64,000 nt of DNA from Xiphophorus maculatus (taxonomy: Eukaryota > Chordata > Actinopteri > Cyprinodontiformes > Poeciliidae). The translations under genes and the position numbers were made by a program. Where the stretch lies: the NCBI RefSeq assembly GCF_002775205.1, contig NC_036459.1:18956312-19020311 (forward strand), written 5' to 3'. Below, one piece after another: positions 37,672 through 50,418 of the stretch; positions within the stretch are counted from its first letter, which is position 1, and each line of letters begins with the position of its first letter. A model generated the notes under the pieces. That model had not been told where the DNA came from. It saw only the letters and a list, made by a program, of their open reading frames with translations, and made no database searches.

Positions 37672-38555
37672 TTTAAAGTGTAAAGTATGATTCTCCGCTC
37701 ACTGATAAAAAAAATTAAATCAGTTATTTCAAGAATATAAGACACATTTAAATATCCTATTTAGAAAACACAGCTTTGTTTGCAGATTTTATTCCTTCAC
37801 CATCAATGTGGCTGAGGTGCAACACGAAGCAGAAAGCCATGATCCAGCCTTCTCTGCAGCAGAGAGCGACTAGATAAAGGCGCTGGTGAACAAGACGAGT
37901 TAGACGGTGAGAAGAGGAAGATGAATAATAGAGAAGTTTAAGAAAAAGGAACAAAGGAATACATTTCTCCTTGATTTGTTTTACAACATGAACTGTGAAA
38001 TCCAGGGATGAGACTGTCAACATCTCTTTAATGGTGAGTGTAGAATATTTCAGAAAGAATATTCAAAATGCTTACGATTTGTCTAACACACAATGACTAA
38101 CACAAGCATTGTGCAAAAGTATTCATATTTTCTATACTTATTCACATTTTAAGTTACATCCACAAACTTTAATGTCTTTTGTTGGGATTTAATGTTATAC
38201 AAGAACACAAAACAGTGCCGAATTATGAAGTGGAAATTTAAATGATATTGTGTGGGGTTTTTTCTTTTTCATATTAAGATGTGCAAAATACTGTGTGCAT
38301 TTGCATTCATTCAGTTCAGTCAGTTCTTTGTGGAGCTGCCTTTCACTGCACCACCTTTGCACATCCAGAGACTGACACATTTGCCTGTTCTTCCTTGCAA
38401 AAAAGCTCGGCTGGATTGGATGAAGGGTGTCCGTTAACAGCAAGTTAAGTTAATTCTCAGTGAGATTTAAGTCTGGATTTTGACAAATGGACATGCTTCC
38501 CATATGGCATGATTACTTTTCTATAACACAGAAAAGTAATCTGTGTTTTCATCAG

Positions 38556-38881
38556 TTGTGGCAGATGGCTGCTAACACCGAGCCAGGTTCTAGTTCTGCT
38601 GGAAGTTTCCTCCTGTTAAATGGGAGTTTCTTTTTACACAGTCGCTACACGCTGGTCCAGGAGGACTGAATGCTGCCAGTCACTGATTGGATGGAATCTT
38701 CTGGATTTCCTTTGACAGAAAACCTTTTAATCAATTGGAACAGTAAACTGAACTTGACTCCATTGTTTGATAACAGGATCAATTGGAATAAATATATTTG
38801 ACTTGGAATCTTCATGATTCAATTGAATGGACTTTTTTGTTGTTGTGAATTGGCACTATATACATAGACTGAATTGAATTT
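38556..38881 (+). repeat. Fish LINE 3'-tail-type repeat fragment
   Basis: Reads ccgagccaggttctagttct, then gaagtttcctcctgttaaa and gggagtttctttttac. It ends ttgttgttgtgaattggcac, then tatatacatagactgaattgaattt. This is a diverged copy of a very common teleost repeat that ends in (TTGAA)n after 'ttgttgtgatttggcgctata'. It is usually assigned to an RTE/L2-type LINE tail; the exact family is uncertain. Confidence 0.6.
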
Positions 38882-39000
38882 AAATTAAAGGTTTTCCACA
38901 CATAACATTTTGCAGATAGGACAAATATGTCAATTTTAGTTTCAGCTGATCCATAGCACCACATAAAATCCAAATGAAATATGCTTGTGATCGTAATAGG

Positions 39001-40029
39001 CAGTGTTGTATAAAGTACTGAAATCTCAGAGTCAAGTAAAAGTACAAGTACCTCTCCAAAATACGACTTTGGTAAAAGTCGAAGTCACTGACTGAAATGT
39101 TACTTGAGTAAAAGTCTTAAAGTATCTGAAACTTCTTGTACTTAAGTATGGAAATTACTGTAAAAATGGATGTACTCAAGTAATGTAATGAAAAGTACAA
39201 GTAAAAAGTAAAACAAGGCAAGTTTGAATGACATTTCTTATATTTTGGTAAACTTGTCAAATAAACTTAAAATAATGTACCCAACCAAGTGCAGGCAAAA
39301 TGAAACCTGCTAATAAATTGTTCCAGTTTTAAAGAGTAGCACATGTTAATGGTTTGTGGTTTTGAACTTGCATGCCTTTCCTATATTCGTTAAATTTAGT
39401 CTAAATTGCTATCGCTGTGGCTTCTGTCCCCCATTGAACTAGGGTGACCAGACGTCCTCTTTTTCCCGGACATGTCCTACTTTTCAGACCTAAAAAGATG
39501 TCCGGGGGGAATTTAAGAATTGTCCGGGATTTTGGTCAATTGCCTCAAAACACATTACATAGCTTACAGTGCATTATAGGGCACGGCGCTGCGTGTCACG
39601 TAATCCCTGAGCCGCGTCAGTGCGGGCAGCACTCTTCTCTGTTCGTCGTCCCCCCACCCACCCGGTGTAAGGTGTTCTGATTTCTGATTTCCCCAACAAT
39701 GGGAGAAGCGAAACAGGTGTATCCTATTGGAGGTGATGAACAAGCCCAGGCAAGCAGGCTACGGACTTTGTTCGGTAGCCTACTTGCTACTTGCTAATCA
39801 GTAGGTGGGGTCAAAACACTTTGTTTCTCTCTCTCGCGTTTTTGTAACGAGTAACTAAACCACACATTGAAAATGTATCGGAGTAAAAGTACGCAATTAA
39901 GTTCGGAAATATAGTGAAGTAAAAGTGAAAGTCATCAAAAATTTTCATACTCGAGGAAAGTATGAAGTACTCCAAACTATACTTAAGTAAAGTAGTGAAG
40001 TATTTGTACTTTGTTACTATACAACACTG
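39001..40029. mobile_element. hAT DNA transposon, non-autonomous, with 8-bp target duplication
   Basis: Termini CAGTGTTGTATA and TATA-CAACACTG are inverted. They are flanked by the 8-bp duplication GTAATAGG (38993-39000 and 40030-40037). The ends are rich in the 'aagtaaaagtacaagta' words seen in fish hAT MITEs. A second unrelated piece lies inside (39433-39700). No full transposase frame is present. Confidence 0.85.
39433..39700. mobile_element. Nested DNA-transposon fragment with gtgaccagacgtcctc end
   Basis: Begins gggtgaccagacgtcctctt and contains inverted 'gtccgggg / cccggac' words, typical of another hAT-like family. At 39699 a short open stretch starts MGEAKQVYPIGGDEQ, possibly the beginning of a transposase. 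It is truncated. Confidence 0.45.
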
Positions 40030-41533
40030 GTAATAGGGCGAAATAGTAGAAAGTTTAAGAATATAAGAATACTTGTGGAAGTCTCTGTGATGTACAGTAT
40101 AATGTGATCTAGAAAGATTTGAACTCATCACAATGGAGCGGTGCATGCAGTCTGGTTCAATACCAGCAGCATGACTTGCTCAAAAGTAAAGAACATCCTG
40201 TTTTTACCCAGTTTATCCAGTCTGTGTGTTCCTGGGGCTGCTGCAGAAAGTCTATGACCCAGCAAATATTAATCTGGTATAAAAAGAAAAAAAAAAAGAA
40301 GAAGATATGGGTGGAGGAATGATGTGGATGAAAGATGAGTGCGCTGTAACTCATAGTCTCCAGAGTGGACTTCTAATTGTTCAAATCTAGAACAGAAATG
40401 ATGGAAGTAGATCTGTTTTCTGGGAAAAAGTGTGTCTGCAGCCAAATGATTCCAGATGTGTGGAGGTTCTCCAAACAGTGACAAACAAACCTGAAACAAA
40501 TGTGCTGTGAGAAGCGGACATTTTGTTTAATTTCTGCTGACATCAGGCTGAGTCATGAAAACGCTCTGCAAAATTAAAGCAGACAGAGGAGAAAGAAGCA
40601 GGCCTGTATGTTTACCTTTGGTTATTTCATAAACTCACATTATTGTCAGAGTTTCTATGAAGAATCACACCCATCATTCAGCAACATCAGCTACAGTGGG
40701 GGAAGAAAGGCTTTAAATTAATAGAAATCTGTGTTTGTTTAGTCCACCAGTGGAATAAGTTTGACTTTAGAGAGCTGGAATGCAAACTGAGTTTTTTCTT
40801 TAAACCTGGCACCAGGAAGGAAGGGAGCCGTGGAAAACAAAATCAGCCACATGTGCTGGCCGGTTTCTCTTGGCTTTAGGCGACCGTGAATTTCCTGCAG
40901 GTCAAATCACAGGAGCAGTTTGTCCGAGTCAGAGGGTGACGCTCCCAAAAACATAAGAGACAAAATTCTTGTGAAACAAATAAAACACATTTAATGTCAG
41001 AAAAAATAGCCTTAATAAATACAAAAAACAATTTTCAATTTATTGTTTTATTTCATAAAGAAATATAAGGCGGAAAAAGTATACAAGTCAATCTGGCCCT
41101 ATATGAGAAAAAGCAATTGATCACTAAACTTAATAAATAGATGTGGTAGCTAACTGCCAAGGCGTAACTAGTAAGTTTTTAACATCGCTGTAGGAGCTAT
41201 TTATCTATTTTCAGTTAAATCTTAGAATTTAGATTATTTAGTTTATTTGTATTTTTTGCTTATTTTTTAGCTGATTTATAATTAGAATTTTTGTTTAATT
41301 TGTTATTTAGAATAGGTTTTTGGCTAGTGATTCACTTAATTAGTTAATCAATTTCAGTTTTCGTGGGTGTTTCATGGTATAAATAGGTAGGTCTTAGGTA
41401 GCTCATTATGCACATGGGTAGTCATATGGTTTTTTACCAGTGCCAGTATCAGTCAGTTCCAGTCACTTCAGTCTATAACTTGTTTTGCTTGAACTGGAAT
41501 AAAAGTAACTAGAACTGCATTTTGACTGTTTAG

Positions 41534-42304
41534 TAGTGATGGTGAGATGAAGCCTCATGAGGCATTGAACCACTTGAGCCAAATGGTTCGAGAAAGGGTT
41601 CATTTCTTGAGGCTTCATGTGCACAAAAAACCACCTACTGGCCAGGTGTATAATCACAGCCAGCTGTATCTTAACACGTGTGATGCATTGAATTTTTGTC
41701 TATTATGGCTCTTGGGAATGACTTCACAAAAGGTGTAGGACGAAATCATTTGTCTACATAAATTATGTATACACATATGTGTATAATAAAATATTGTTTG
41801 AATGTATTCTCTGTGTGTAATTATTCCCAAAATAGTAGTGTCATGTGATATGGCATGTTGTGTAATAAAGTTTTTCTGTGACTCTAGAAAAATGGCATGG
41901 GCTTAATCAGGCAGAGGACAGTGAAAGTGCTTGTGGAACTAGGGAGGGGGTAGTGAATAGGCTAATGCTTGTGTAACTTGGATGATTTCATGCATTTTTA
42001 TTAAGAAACAACAATTTCTCCACAGTTTTTGGTTTCAAACGATTTCTCTTTTTTGACACTACATGGATGAGGTGTTATTATTGTACCCCAACTCCTTGGA
42101 GCACAATAAACACCTCACCTTTACAGAACATAAGAAACAGTAAAAAATACAGTTCCTCATAAGCAAACGTAATGCATCTGCAAATGTTCAGTTCACCTTA
42201 CCTTGTTAGGGCTTATCAATTCGAAATCGAAAGAGGAGGGGAAATCCTCCTCTTTCTCGCCGGCTCCATCCTTCTCCTATCCTGTCCTCGTGCTCCTAAA
42301 TCTC

Positions 42305-42348
<44 letters not shown>

Positions 42349-42708
42349 ATCTCTCCTAAACTCTCCAAACACACCAAACTAACTGTCTCAAACTAAATAA
42401 CCATTATCCAAACGCTGCTATCCAAACTATCAAAACTCTATCCACTCTCTCAACTGACCGCAACTCGCCTACAACAACCCACATTTTGAATGGAGCCTGT
42501 GGGGTTTCTAAAGCTGTCAAACGCCGCGCCAACATCTGAGCCACTTCCCGAAGCAGTCACGTGGTACAGCCAGGCAGCGAGGCTTCGGACGTCATCGTTT
42601 TCGGCTCCTCCCCTAAATGAAGCAAGCCTCGATACGCGCTTTACGGAAACGCCCCCTCCATTACTCGACACACGCCTCGAAGCCTCGGCACATCACGTCA
42701 CATCACTA
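41534..42708. mobile_element. hAT non-autonomous element with imperfect 8-bp target duplication
   Basis: Ends TAGTGATGG and CATCACTA, with subterminal gaagcctca / cgaagcctcgg repeats. Flanks are CTGTTTAG (41526-41533) and CTGTTTTG (42709-42716), an 8-bp duplication with one difference. Length is 1175 bp. A CTAT microsatellite lies inside (42305-42350). No transposase is seen. Confidence 0.8.
42305..42350. repeat. (CTAT)n microsatellite
   Basis: About eleven tandem CTAT units inside the hAT element. Confidence 0.95.
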
Positions 42709-43423
42709 CTGTTTTGATCCCTTTTTTGAACTGCGTAAACCAGAACCCACGATGCATCAGGTGACTATTTGCGTTTAATTCACTTTGCTTTGATCACTTT
42801 TGATCAAAGTCTTGCGTTTTTTTGGGGGGGGGGGGTTATTTGAGTTTGAGACAAATAGTCACTACAATCGCCATGGAGAAATTCTGGTCCACTTTTCTCT
42901 GCAGAATTCAGTGGAACTGAGTGGGATTTATAGTTCTATCAATTATGACCAAATGTCCAAGTCCTGAAGCAGCAAGGCCTCCCCTGACCATCACACCACC
43001 TCTTCCGTGTGTGACTGTGAGTCTGCTGTTGTTTTTGTAAAATGCTGTGTTAGCTCCACACATGTCAGATGGTTCTTTTTGCTTTGCAATGATTTTGTAC
43101 TTTAAACACTCCTAGGGATTCCATTTCTTGTCCAGAATCTTTCATATGGTTGAATCATGATCATTTACTTTAACAGTGAGTTGAGGTCGTTCTGGGGTCA
43201 ACTACGACTGCCTGGATGTGCTGTCCTGAACTTCAGTAACCTGTTCATTGTTCCTTTTTCAAATTTTTTTCATGCAGTATTTGTTTTTGGAGAGCTTTAC
43301 CTCCAGTAATATGCAGTCCATCCCAATAAAGTCCACAATGACAAAGTGTCAATATAACTGACAGTCTTTATTTCTCTTTTATTTTGTGTGTTTTGCAGAT
43401 ACTACTTGGAGGAATTATAAAAT

Positions 43424-45845
43424 ATGCCTCTCCTAAAAAAAAGTAAGTGCTAAGTAAGATCCAATCAATGCAGAGGAAACAATTATAAATGACAATGTTT
43501 AGTTTGCCATAGTTTTTAAAATGGAAGTCTATCAGAAGCAGCTGTTGCCAGTGACAGACTCTTAAGTTTTCCTCCAGGGAAAGGAAGCAGGAACTGTGTG
43601 AGCTGTGATGAAGTAACCAGATGGTACAAGTCTGTACAGAGTTATGTTTTATGAGTTTATTCACATAGAGAACAGCCAATTGGATTGCACAAACATCTGA
43701 GAGCTGCTCCAAAAGAGTAATCAGGATCAGCACTAAACATTATTCTCCCCATGTCTTTTCTAAGATTTGTTTCAACCAAGTGTATCATGTGTGGTGCTTG
43801 TTAGCAAACTGTGAGGCAGCATAAATCACATTCTCCCGTTCAGCAGTAGTGAAATCCTGCCAACTTTCTATGCGGACAAAAAAGAAATCCACCTACCTTT
43901 GTCAGGTAAAACAGAACAGAACTTCAAAAGCTCATAATTTGGTATTTAAAGGGCTTCTTACCTGTCAGCATTTTATGGAAAAGAATTAGGGTGTCATGTT
44001 CTGTGTTTTTCTGTGTATTTATTTAGAGTTTTCTGTGTCCCTGAGTCTTCGTGTTGTCCTGTTATCCCCACCATTACTCCCAGGTGTTTCTCATTCCCTA
44101 ATTACCCCCCTGTGTATTTAGTGTCACCTGTGTGTCTGTGTCTTTGTTGGGTCCTTGTCTAATGTGCGCTCAGTCCTTCGTGTTGTCCATTGGTAAACCA
44201 GTTGCTACCGGCGTTGAGCCCTGGCTTCCGCTCAGTCATGCTGCCTGTGTTTTTGGATGGTTTGGATTTCTTTTGTTCATTAAATCATCATTATTCACTG
44301 CGTCCTGGGTCTGCTGCGTCTGCCTCACCACCGCATTTCATGACATAGGGCCACTGAAAAAAAAAAGAATTCAGACTTTTTGCCTAACATTCTGACTTCA
44401 ATCTTAGAATTCTGAGAATAAAAGTCAGAATGAATTATATATTTATTTATATTTTTTATTAGCCCTAATAATTATTAGCCCCGGGGCGTGCCGTGGCAGG
44501 GGGTTAGCACGCCCCACACTTGGAGGCCTTAGACCCGCGGACGTCGCGGGTTTGACTCCCGGTCCCGACGACCTTTGCCGCATGTCCTCCTTCAAAAATG
44601 GCGCCGGCTCAGCTGGCTGCCTGCAGACGCAGCTCCCGTCGTGTGTGTGTTAATCTGTGTATAAAAAATTCTTGCTGTAACTGCAAAATAATTTCCCTGC
44701 TGGGATGAATAAAGTAATTCTTCTTCTTCTTAATTCTCTTCCAAAGCATTTTGTTTCTTTTTGGTACTGATAGTAGATTGTGGAAGCAATGCATAAAGAC
44801 AAAACCACATAGACTCCTATAAACTTATAAAGGGGGGGCACAGAGTTTATTTCAAATAATTTGGGATCCTATTTCTTTCAGTGTGCCTGGAACATGAGAT
44901 TTTTTTGCCAGAGGTGTTCTGCATTCTGAAAGCATTCTGAAATAATCGTTCGACTGAAGAGGCCAGAAGTGAGACGGTCTGAGGCAAAATAATGCCAAAA
45001 TAAACAAACTGTCAACATTTGCACAGAATCCTAAAGATAGGACGGTATATAACCTGTTTAGGTTTATCAGCAAAACAAGTTGATTTGGTGGCGAGTGTCA
45101 CTTTAAGCAGAGCAGTTCAGGTCTGTCAGTCTTACATTTTGTATTAAACCAAAGCAGGAGAACAGTGGGGGATTTAAAGTAGCCTCTTCTGTTATCCAGA
45201 TGTGTTGCTGGTGAGTGACAAATACACCCTTTCAGCTCCTTCAGGGTTACATCACTTGTTGTGTTCAGTGTCACTATGAGTTTTCAATGTCTGGATTTGA
45301 AATGGCACAACAAAAAGCAGCATAACACATATATTTTCTGTGGTTTATTTAATTATTAGGGCAACTGAACTGGAACTGAATTTCCAATTAAATCAAATAA
45401 TTGAGATAAAACATTATAGGATGACAACTCAGTCTACAATAAAATGAAAGGTATAGTACTTCAAGAATCACTTGTTTTTCTTTTTTTATCTTTGCATTTT
45501 ACATTTCCTTCCATTGTTTTTTTCAGGTCCCTGAATTGTTTGTCTTTGATTAATTTACCTCTTGTTACAGAATGAAACCTTAGATGTTCTTCCTAGTAAA
45601 TGTTGACTCTCAACTCTTTCCATGTGTCAGTCAACCAGGTTCTTATTGTGCTGCTGTTGCTGCTGGCATGTTTGCTTCTCCATAGTTCACTGAAACCCTC
45701 CACTCAACTACAAAAAGGTATGGCAGCTCAGATATCTGGTTTTCTGCTCTGAGCATTAAAGAGGCATTATTATGTGTTTTCCAAGCACTTAGTGCCACTT
45801 TATAGCACAGTCAACCAACTATGTTACCTCCAGTTGTTATAAAAA

Positions 45846-45912
<67 letters not shown>

Positions 45913-48900
45913 CATAAAAGAAATTTAGCATGAAATTGGGCATCTGCCTCTTTAAGAAACTCCTGCTCTTTCTGAAGCTCCGCCTTCATGAAGTCATCAC
46001 ATGGCTCCTCTATTAACCCTTTAACAACATTTTTACCAGCGTTACACTGAGAAGTAATTTGTATAATAAGCTCAGCAGATGTCCAGTTCCACTTCTTCTA
46101 CCCTCAAAGGCAGGGCTAGGTCCACCCAGGTGTTTAGCATAGCTGAGTGGTTGCCATGGAGATTAAAGGATTTCTTAAACATGCATAAAAAAAAAAATCA
46201 AGGCAACACTCCAGGTATGTTTTAGATGAGGGAATAACATTATGACATGATGTAAAGCTCAAAAAAGTTGATTTTGCACAAGACTGCCCCTTTAACAATC
46301 CCACTCAGTGTATCCCAACCAAATCTAACTCATCTCCACTTTCCATTCTCGGTGCCTCTCAGCACACAGGCAGAGCCATGGTTTAACAGCTGACCTCCCA
46401 GCAGAAGAGGCTAAAACAGATGATGTTGTTCCTGTTATCATCTGTGCCTCCGAGGAGCGTACTGGGGCAACCATGGCAACCATCAACAGCATCATTAGTA
46501 ACACAGATTCCAGTGTTTTCTTCTACATTGTTACTCTGCGTGATGCAGTCAAAATAGCAAGGTTTGTCACCTTCTTCAGCTTCAAATCAAGAATGAAGGT
46601 TTCCCTCACACCTTTCAGAATCCAGGTATCACTGTCCATTTCTCTCAAGGAGGTATATAGAGAAGACCAAGCTGAAAGTCATCCAGTATAAGATTTTAGA
46701 ATTTAACCCTATGGTTCTAAAAGGAAAGGTGAAGCCAGATTCTTCTCGTCCTGATCTCCTTCATCCAGTGAGTTCTCAATTTTTACTCCTAAACTATGTT
46801 GTGAGTACATATGCTAATCTACAGTCAGCAAAGCTTCTGTTTCAGACACATGGAATAACTTCAACTATGTTTTACAGCTTAATTTTGTCAGATTTTACCT
46901 ACCTCTACTAGGGATCAGCCACAGGAGAGTCATATATGTGGACGACGATGTCATTGTGCAGGGTATGTGTTTAAAAACTGAATCTGGGTAGAGTTTAGAT
47001 GTTGCTGTCTCACTGCTGATACATTTCACCATTTTAGTATCATTAGAAAATATAATGAATTACACAGACAGACAGACAGAAGACAGACAGATACATACAT
47101 ACGTTGGTGGGTGGATGGACGAACGGACGGATAGAAAGATAGATAATGTTTGGTTTTGTTTTTACCTTCTCAGATTTTTGCAAATTCTTAAAATCTTTTC
47201 CAACATCCTGGACTGCCTATTTTAAATAAGCTATTGCAATGTCATTTACATTTTTTAGAACAAAGTGCTGCACTAATTAAGTTTAAATAAAGCTTTTGAC
47301 AGAAGCTAATTAAATTATATATATATGTTAAAAAAAAAACTTTTGAAAATGTACAAAACAAATTTTTGAAAATAGTTGTGAAACAGTTGTCAGTGTTTTG
47401 CTGTATGCATAACTAAACTTTCATTGGAGATTCAGTGTTTGTGAAAGTTCCTTATTAAATCAGCAACAATAATAATCTATAAATGAAGCACTGTTCTTAC
47501 GTTATATTATACGGCTCTATGGTTGATTAAATGATTCTTATTTTCAGGTGACATTAAGGACCTTTACAATATAAAGCTGAAAGCAGGACATGCTGCTGCT
47601 TTTGCCTCTGACTGTGACTTACCCTCCACACATGAGATGGTTCGAAGCATTGGCATGCAGGTGCATTTCTATGGTTTTTAATGAAAGTAACATTACACTG
47701 GATTGATTATGTAAATACACATTTATATAAACTATCCAATATTATATTTTCTGGGTTGTAGAGTGTAAGACAGATGATGGAGTTTATGTTGAAAGCTAAA
47801 GTCTGTTTTTTTCTGAGCTTGTTCCTCAGACCACCTACATGGGCTTCCTGGACTACAGAAAGCAAGAAGTGAAAGACTTGGCCATCAACCCCAACCACTG
47901 CTCCTTTAACCCCGGAGTATTTGTCGCAGAAATTAAAGAGTGGAAGAAGCAGAAGATCACCAAACAGCTGGAGAGATGGATGGAGAAGAATTTTAGGTGA
48001 ATGGGAAACATTGTTTGTACAACAATGTTGTAAGAAAGTTAATACAAAATCCAGTCCAACAGTGGAGACATTCTGCTCATCTCCTTTTTGTTCCATTGGA
48101 GTCTCTGGTGCAGCTGAGATAACCAGAACCCAAACAGAGGATCATCACTGGTCAACACTAACTGGGCAGGCAGGTGCAGGGTGGGGTTGCTAACCACAAG
48201 CATGGTATTGTGAGTGCCAACAAATTCATCAGAAACTGGGTTGGCCTTCTCTGCTGTTGGAACCACATGGAGCAGGAGGCATGTAGAGTTGAATGAACCT
48301 GCAAGGGTAGAGAGAGTGTCTGCATACCACAGCAGGAGATTAAATAATTGTCGTGTTCTGTGTTTTCTGTGTGTTAATTTCGAGTTTTCGGTGTCTCCGT
48401 GTTGTCCTGTTCTCCCCTTGATTAGTTCCCAGGTGTTTCTTGTTCCCTGATTACCCCCAGTGTATTTAGTGTCACCTGTGTGTCTGTTCTTTGTCGGGTC
48501 CTCGTCTTATGTGCGTTCAGTCCTTCGTGTTGTCCAGTCAATTTACCAGTTGCTACCAGTTGAGCCCTGGCTTCTGCTCAGTCGTGCTGCTTGGTTGTTT
48601 GTGGACTGTTTTAGACTTATTTATCATTAAAACCGTCATTTCTCACGTTACCTGGGTCTGCTGCGTCTGCCTCACCACCTCACACCCGCAAATCGTGACA
48701 ATAATGTTATTATCTGGACAATGCTGTGACATTTGGGTAAACACTGTAATAGTTCACATATGTGGAAAACTTATAGCATCTCATAACTGTGATGCTGATG
48801 CCACAGAATTATTCTGTGTCAGTCTGGTTGATCTGGAGATAGAAATATATATGATATAATTTCAGGTGTCTCAAAAAGGCAATGATGGTTTGTTATTTAC

Positions 48901-49759
48901 TTTAAGATGTGTAGAATATTCACATTTTATACAGTATATACTGTATGTGTTTTTCTTTAGCTCATTGTATCATTTAGGCTTCTTAAGGATCATTTATAGA
49001 TACAAAACATGAATTTGGCTCTGTTGGACATTACAGAAACATTCAAGTCCTTTTCTTCTGTTAGCACAACCGATCCACTTGGAGCAGTAAACATGTAGAG
49101 ATGGAGTGAACTGATGAATGCTAGAGGTTTTTTAACATAATGATGGAAACTTCTATCAACAGTTGGTGCATCTGGTGAGATGCAGCATCTACTTTAGTGC
49201 TTCTGTTTGGATGTGCCTGATCAGTAACCCATCCCTCTCTCCAACAGGCAGAACATTTACAGCAGTGCTATGGCAGGAGGCGTGGCCACTCCGCCCATGC
49301 TTATAGTGTTTCATGACAAATACACAGCGCTGGATCCTCTTTGGCATGTCAGACACCTGGGTAAGATTCTAACTAACCTTTCAAACATGGCAGCGCCATG
49401 AGAAGAGAGAAAATCCAGATCAGAACTAATATTGCTAACTACAATGCCTGAAATCCAGACCAAAAGTAGTGAGAAGCAAGTAAGAATATGTAGTTTTATG
49501 GAAGGGAGCATTTTAGTGATTAAGAATAGTTTTACACATGGTGCCGCCACATCTGACTAAAGGATTTGTTTTGTCTTCAGGCTGGAGCCCCGATGCACGC
49601 TATGCAGAGAGCTTCCTGCAGGGGGCACACCTGCTGCACTGGAATGGCCCATTCAAACCATGGAATGACCCAGCCGTCCACTCGGATCTGTGGGAAAGGT
49701 GGTTCATACCTGACCCGTCTGGAAGATTCACTTTGACTCGGCCTGGCAGTGACAGCTAA
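43424..49759 (+). CDS. glt8d2: Glycosyltransferase 8 domain-containing protein 2
   Basis: Nine coding exons: 43424-43442, 45631-45717, 46363-46561, 46650-46767, 46878-46962, 47548-47660, 47830-47996, 49248-49360 and 49581-49759. They sum to 1080 nt, giving 359 aa (human GLT8D2 has 349). The start MPLLKKINQVLIVLLLLLAC matches human MALLRKINQVL and gives a type II membrane anchor at about residues 8-24. The GT8 domain follows: VVPVIICASEERTGATMATI, LNFVRFYLPLL, the metal-binding VDDDVIVQGD (Asp 163-165), CDLPSTHEM, NPGVFVAEIKEW and HWNGPFKPW (320-328). It is predicted to be a Golgi glycosyltransferase; acceptor and donor are not established for the family. Upstream non-coding exon(s) are likely, because the first coding exon starts after an acceptor at 43398. 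Introns carry two solo LTRs, a SINE and a MITE. Confidence 0.95.
43985..44469. mobile_element. MITE with agccctaat termini, interrupted by a solo LTR
   Basis: Ends attaggg-ccact and agccctaat are inverted; the interior has gtcagaat / attctgac words. A solo LTR (43992-44345) is inserted at its left end, so the MITE is older than the LTR insertion. A shorter relative is at 13472-13546. Confidence 0.55.
43992..44345 (+). mobile_element. Solo LTR fossil, copy 1 (glt8d2 intron 1)
   Basis: 354 bp with TGTCATG and CATGACA ends, flanked by the 5-bp duplication TAGGG (43987-43991 and 44346-44350). No internal region, so this is a solo LTR. A 5-bp duplication suits Gypsy-type or retrovirus-like elements. 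It shares family and orientation with 48349-48700. It is clearly diverged from that copy, so not very young. Confidence 0.8.
44478..44731 (+). repeat. tRNA-derived SINE with LINE-type tail
   Basis: A-box-like ccgtggcaggg-ggttagcacg and B-box-like cgggtttgactccc head the element. It is followed by ccgcatgtcctcc and a tail aatttccctgctgggatgaa, taaagtaa with a (TTC)n end. This is the usual layout of fish SINEs that borrow a LINE 3' end. It lies in glt8d2 intron 1. Confidence 0.65.
45756..46295. mobile_element. TTAA-type MITE, second copy (glt8d2 intron 2)
   Basis: Begins TTAAAGAGGCATTATTATG and ends GACTGCCCCTTTAA. The interior shares gaaattggg-tct, aactcctgctctttctgaagctccgcctt-type blocks and ttaccagcgtta with 34918-35343. 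It holds an internal (TA)n expansion at 45848-45906. Confidence 0.75.
45848..45906. repeat. (TA)n microsatellite
   Basis: About 29 uninterrupted TA units inside the MITE in glt8d2 intron 2. Confidence 0.95.
47066..47146. repeat. Mixed GACA/GATA/GGAC tetranucleotide tract
   Basis: Short runs of acag, ataca, tgga, cgga and gata units follow one another in glt8d2 intron 5. Confidence 0.8.
48349..48700 (+). mobile_element. Solo LTR fossil, copy 2 (glt8d2 intron 7)
   Basis: 352 bp, TGTCGTG...CGTGACA ends, flanked by the 5-bp duplication ATAAT (48344-48348 and 48701-48705). Same family and orientation as 43992-44345. Solo, with no internal region. Confidence 0.8.
48904..49022. repeat. Direct repeat, copy A (glt8d2 intron 7)
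   Basis: Shares gtgtagaatattca, atttaggct, gatcattta-agat and atttggctc in order with 50307-50418. The family is not identified. Confidence 0.6.
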
Positions 49760-49801
49760 GGCCCAGCGCTGCAGGGACTGATCCACACATTTCAAAAAGG
49801 A

Positions 49802-49833
49802 AGCCTTTTAGTCTGCTGCTCCACTAAAAGGCT
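49802..49833 (+). repeat. Hairpin in the glt8d2 3' UTR
   Basis: Arms agccttttagt and actaaaaggct are exact complements around a ten-nt loop, about 45 nt after the stop codon. Confidence 0.75.
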
Positions 49834-50035
49834 GCCTTTGTGTTCTAACTAAGGGGGCTTCTTTTAACTCCTCCTCTCATTTTGTCCTCATCTTATAAGT
49901 TTGTCTTATGTTAAAATGTGAACTTAATATGTGGAATCAAGGTGATAATAATCTCTGAATTATTGGTCCATAAATTATAAATAGTGAATGCAGCTTTTCA
50001 GGTGATAAGTTTGATGTATTAGGAGTTAACCATTA

Positions 50036-50041
50036 AATAAA
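50036..50041 (+). terminator. glt8d2 poly(A) signal
   Basis: AATAAA about 280 nt after the stop codon of glt8d2. Confidence 0.65.
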
Positions 50042-50306
50042 CTCACACAAACGATTCATGGCAAAGTTAAGTTTTATGCATTTATATCTGTTTGATTTTC
50101 TTTAGGAACTCATATTGTATACATACAGTATATGCCTTTAAAGTAATTATTTTCTACATTATCTTCTGATTTCTATGTATTGAATATAATTAGTTAGTAT
50201 ATACTAACAGAGTTTAAATAATTAAAGTTGTAAAAGAAACAAGATTCTGGTATTTAAATTTTATGTGATTTGTTTTTATTGAAGTTATGAGAAGTGAAAT
50301 AGGGAA

Positions 50307-50418
50307 TTGTGTAGAATATTCATATTTCTTGTGGTGTATATACATATATTTTTAATTCTCAGTATTATTTAGGCTTATTAATGATCATTTACAGATATGA
50401 AAACATAGATTTGGCTCA
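50307..50418. repeat. Direct repeat, copy B (downstream of glt8d2)
   Basis: Partner of 48904-49022, same orientation, about 1.4 kb away. Confidence 0.6.

Larger units (their letters stand above)
37170..39000. other. Gene-free region upstream of ankrd16
   Basis: No gene is supported. It contains a 12-bp hairpin at 38511-38541 (gattacttttct and its complement) and a LINE-tail-like repeat at 38556-38881. Confidence 0.5.

Noticed and set aside
42305-42350. CRISPR-like repeat arrays
   Set aside because: Tandem repeats here are simple microsatellites in a vertebrate genome, with no spacers of regular length.
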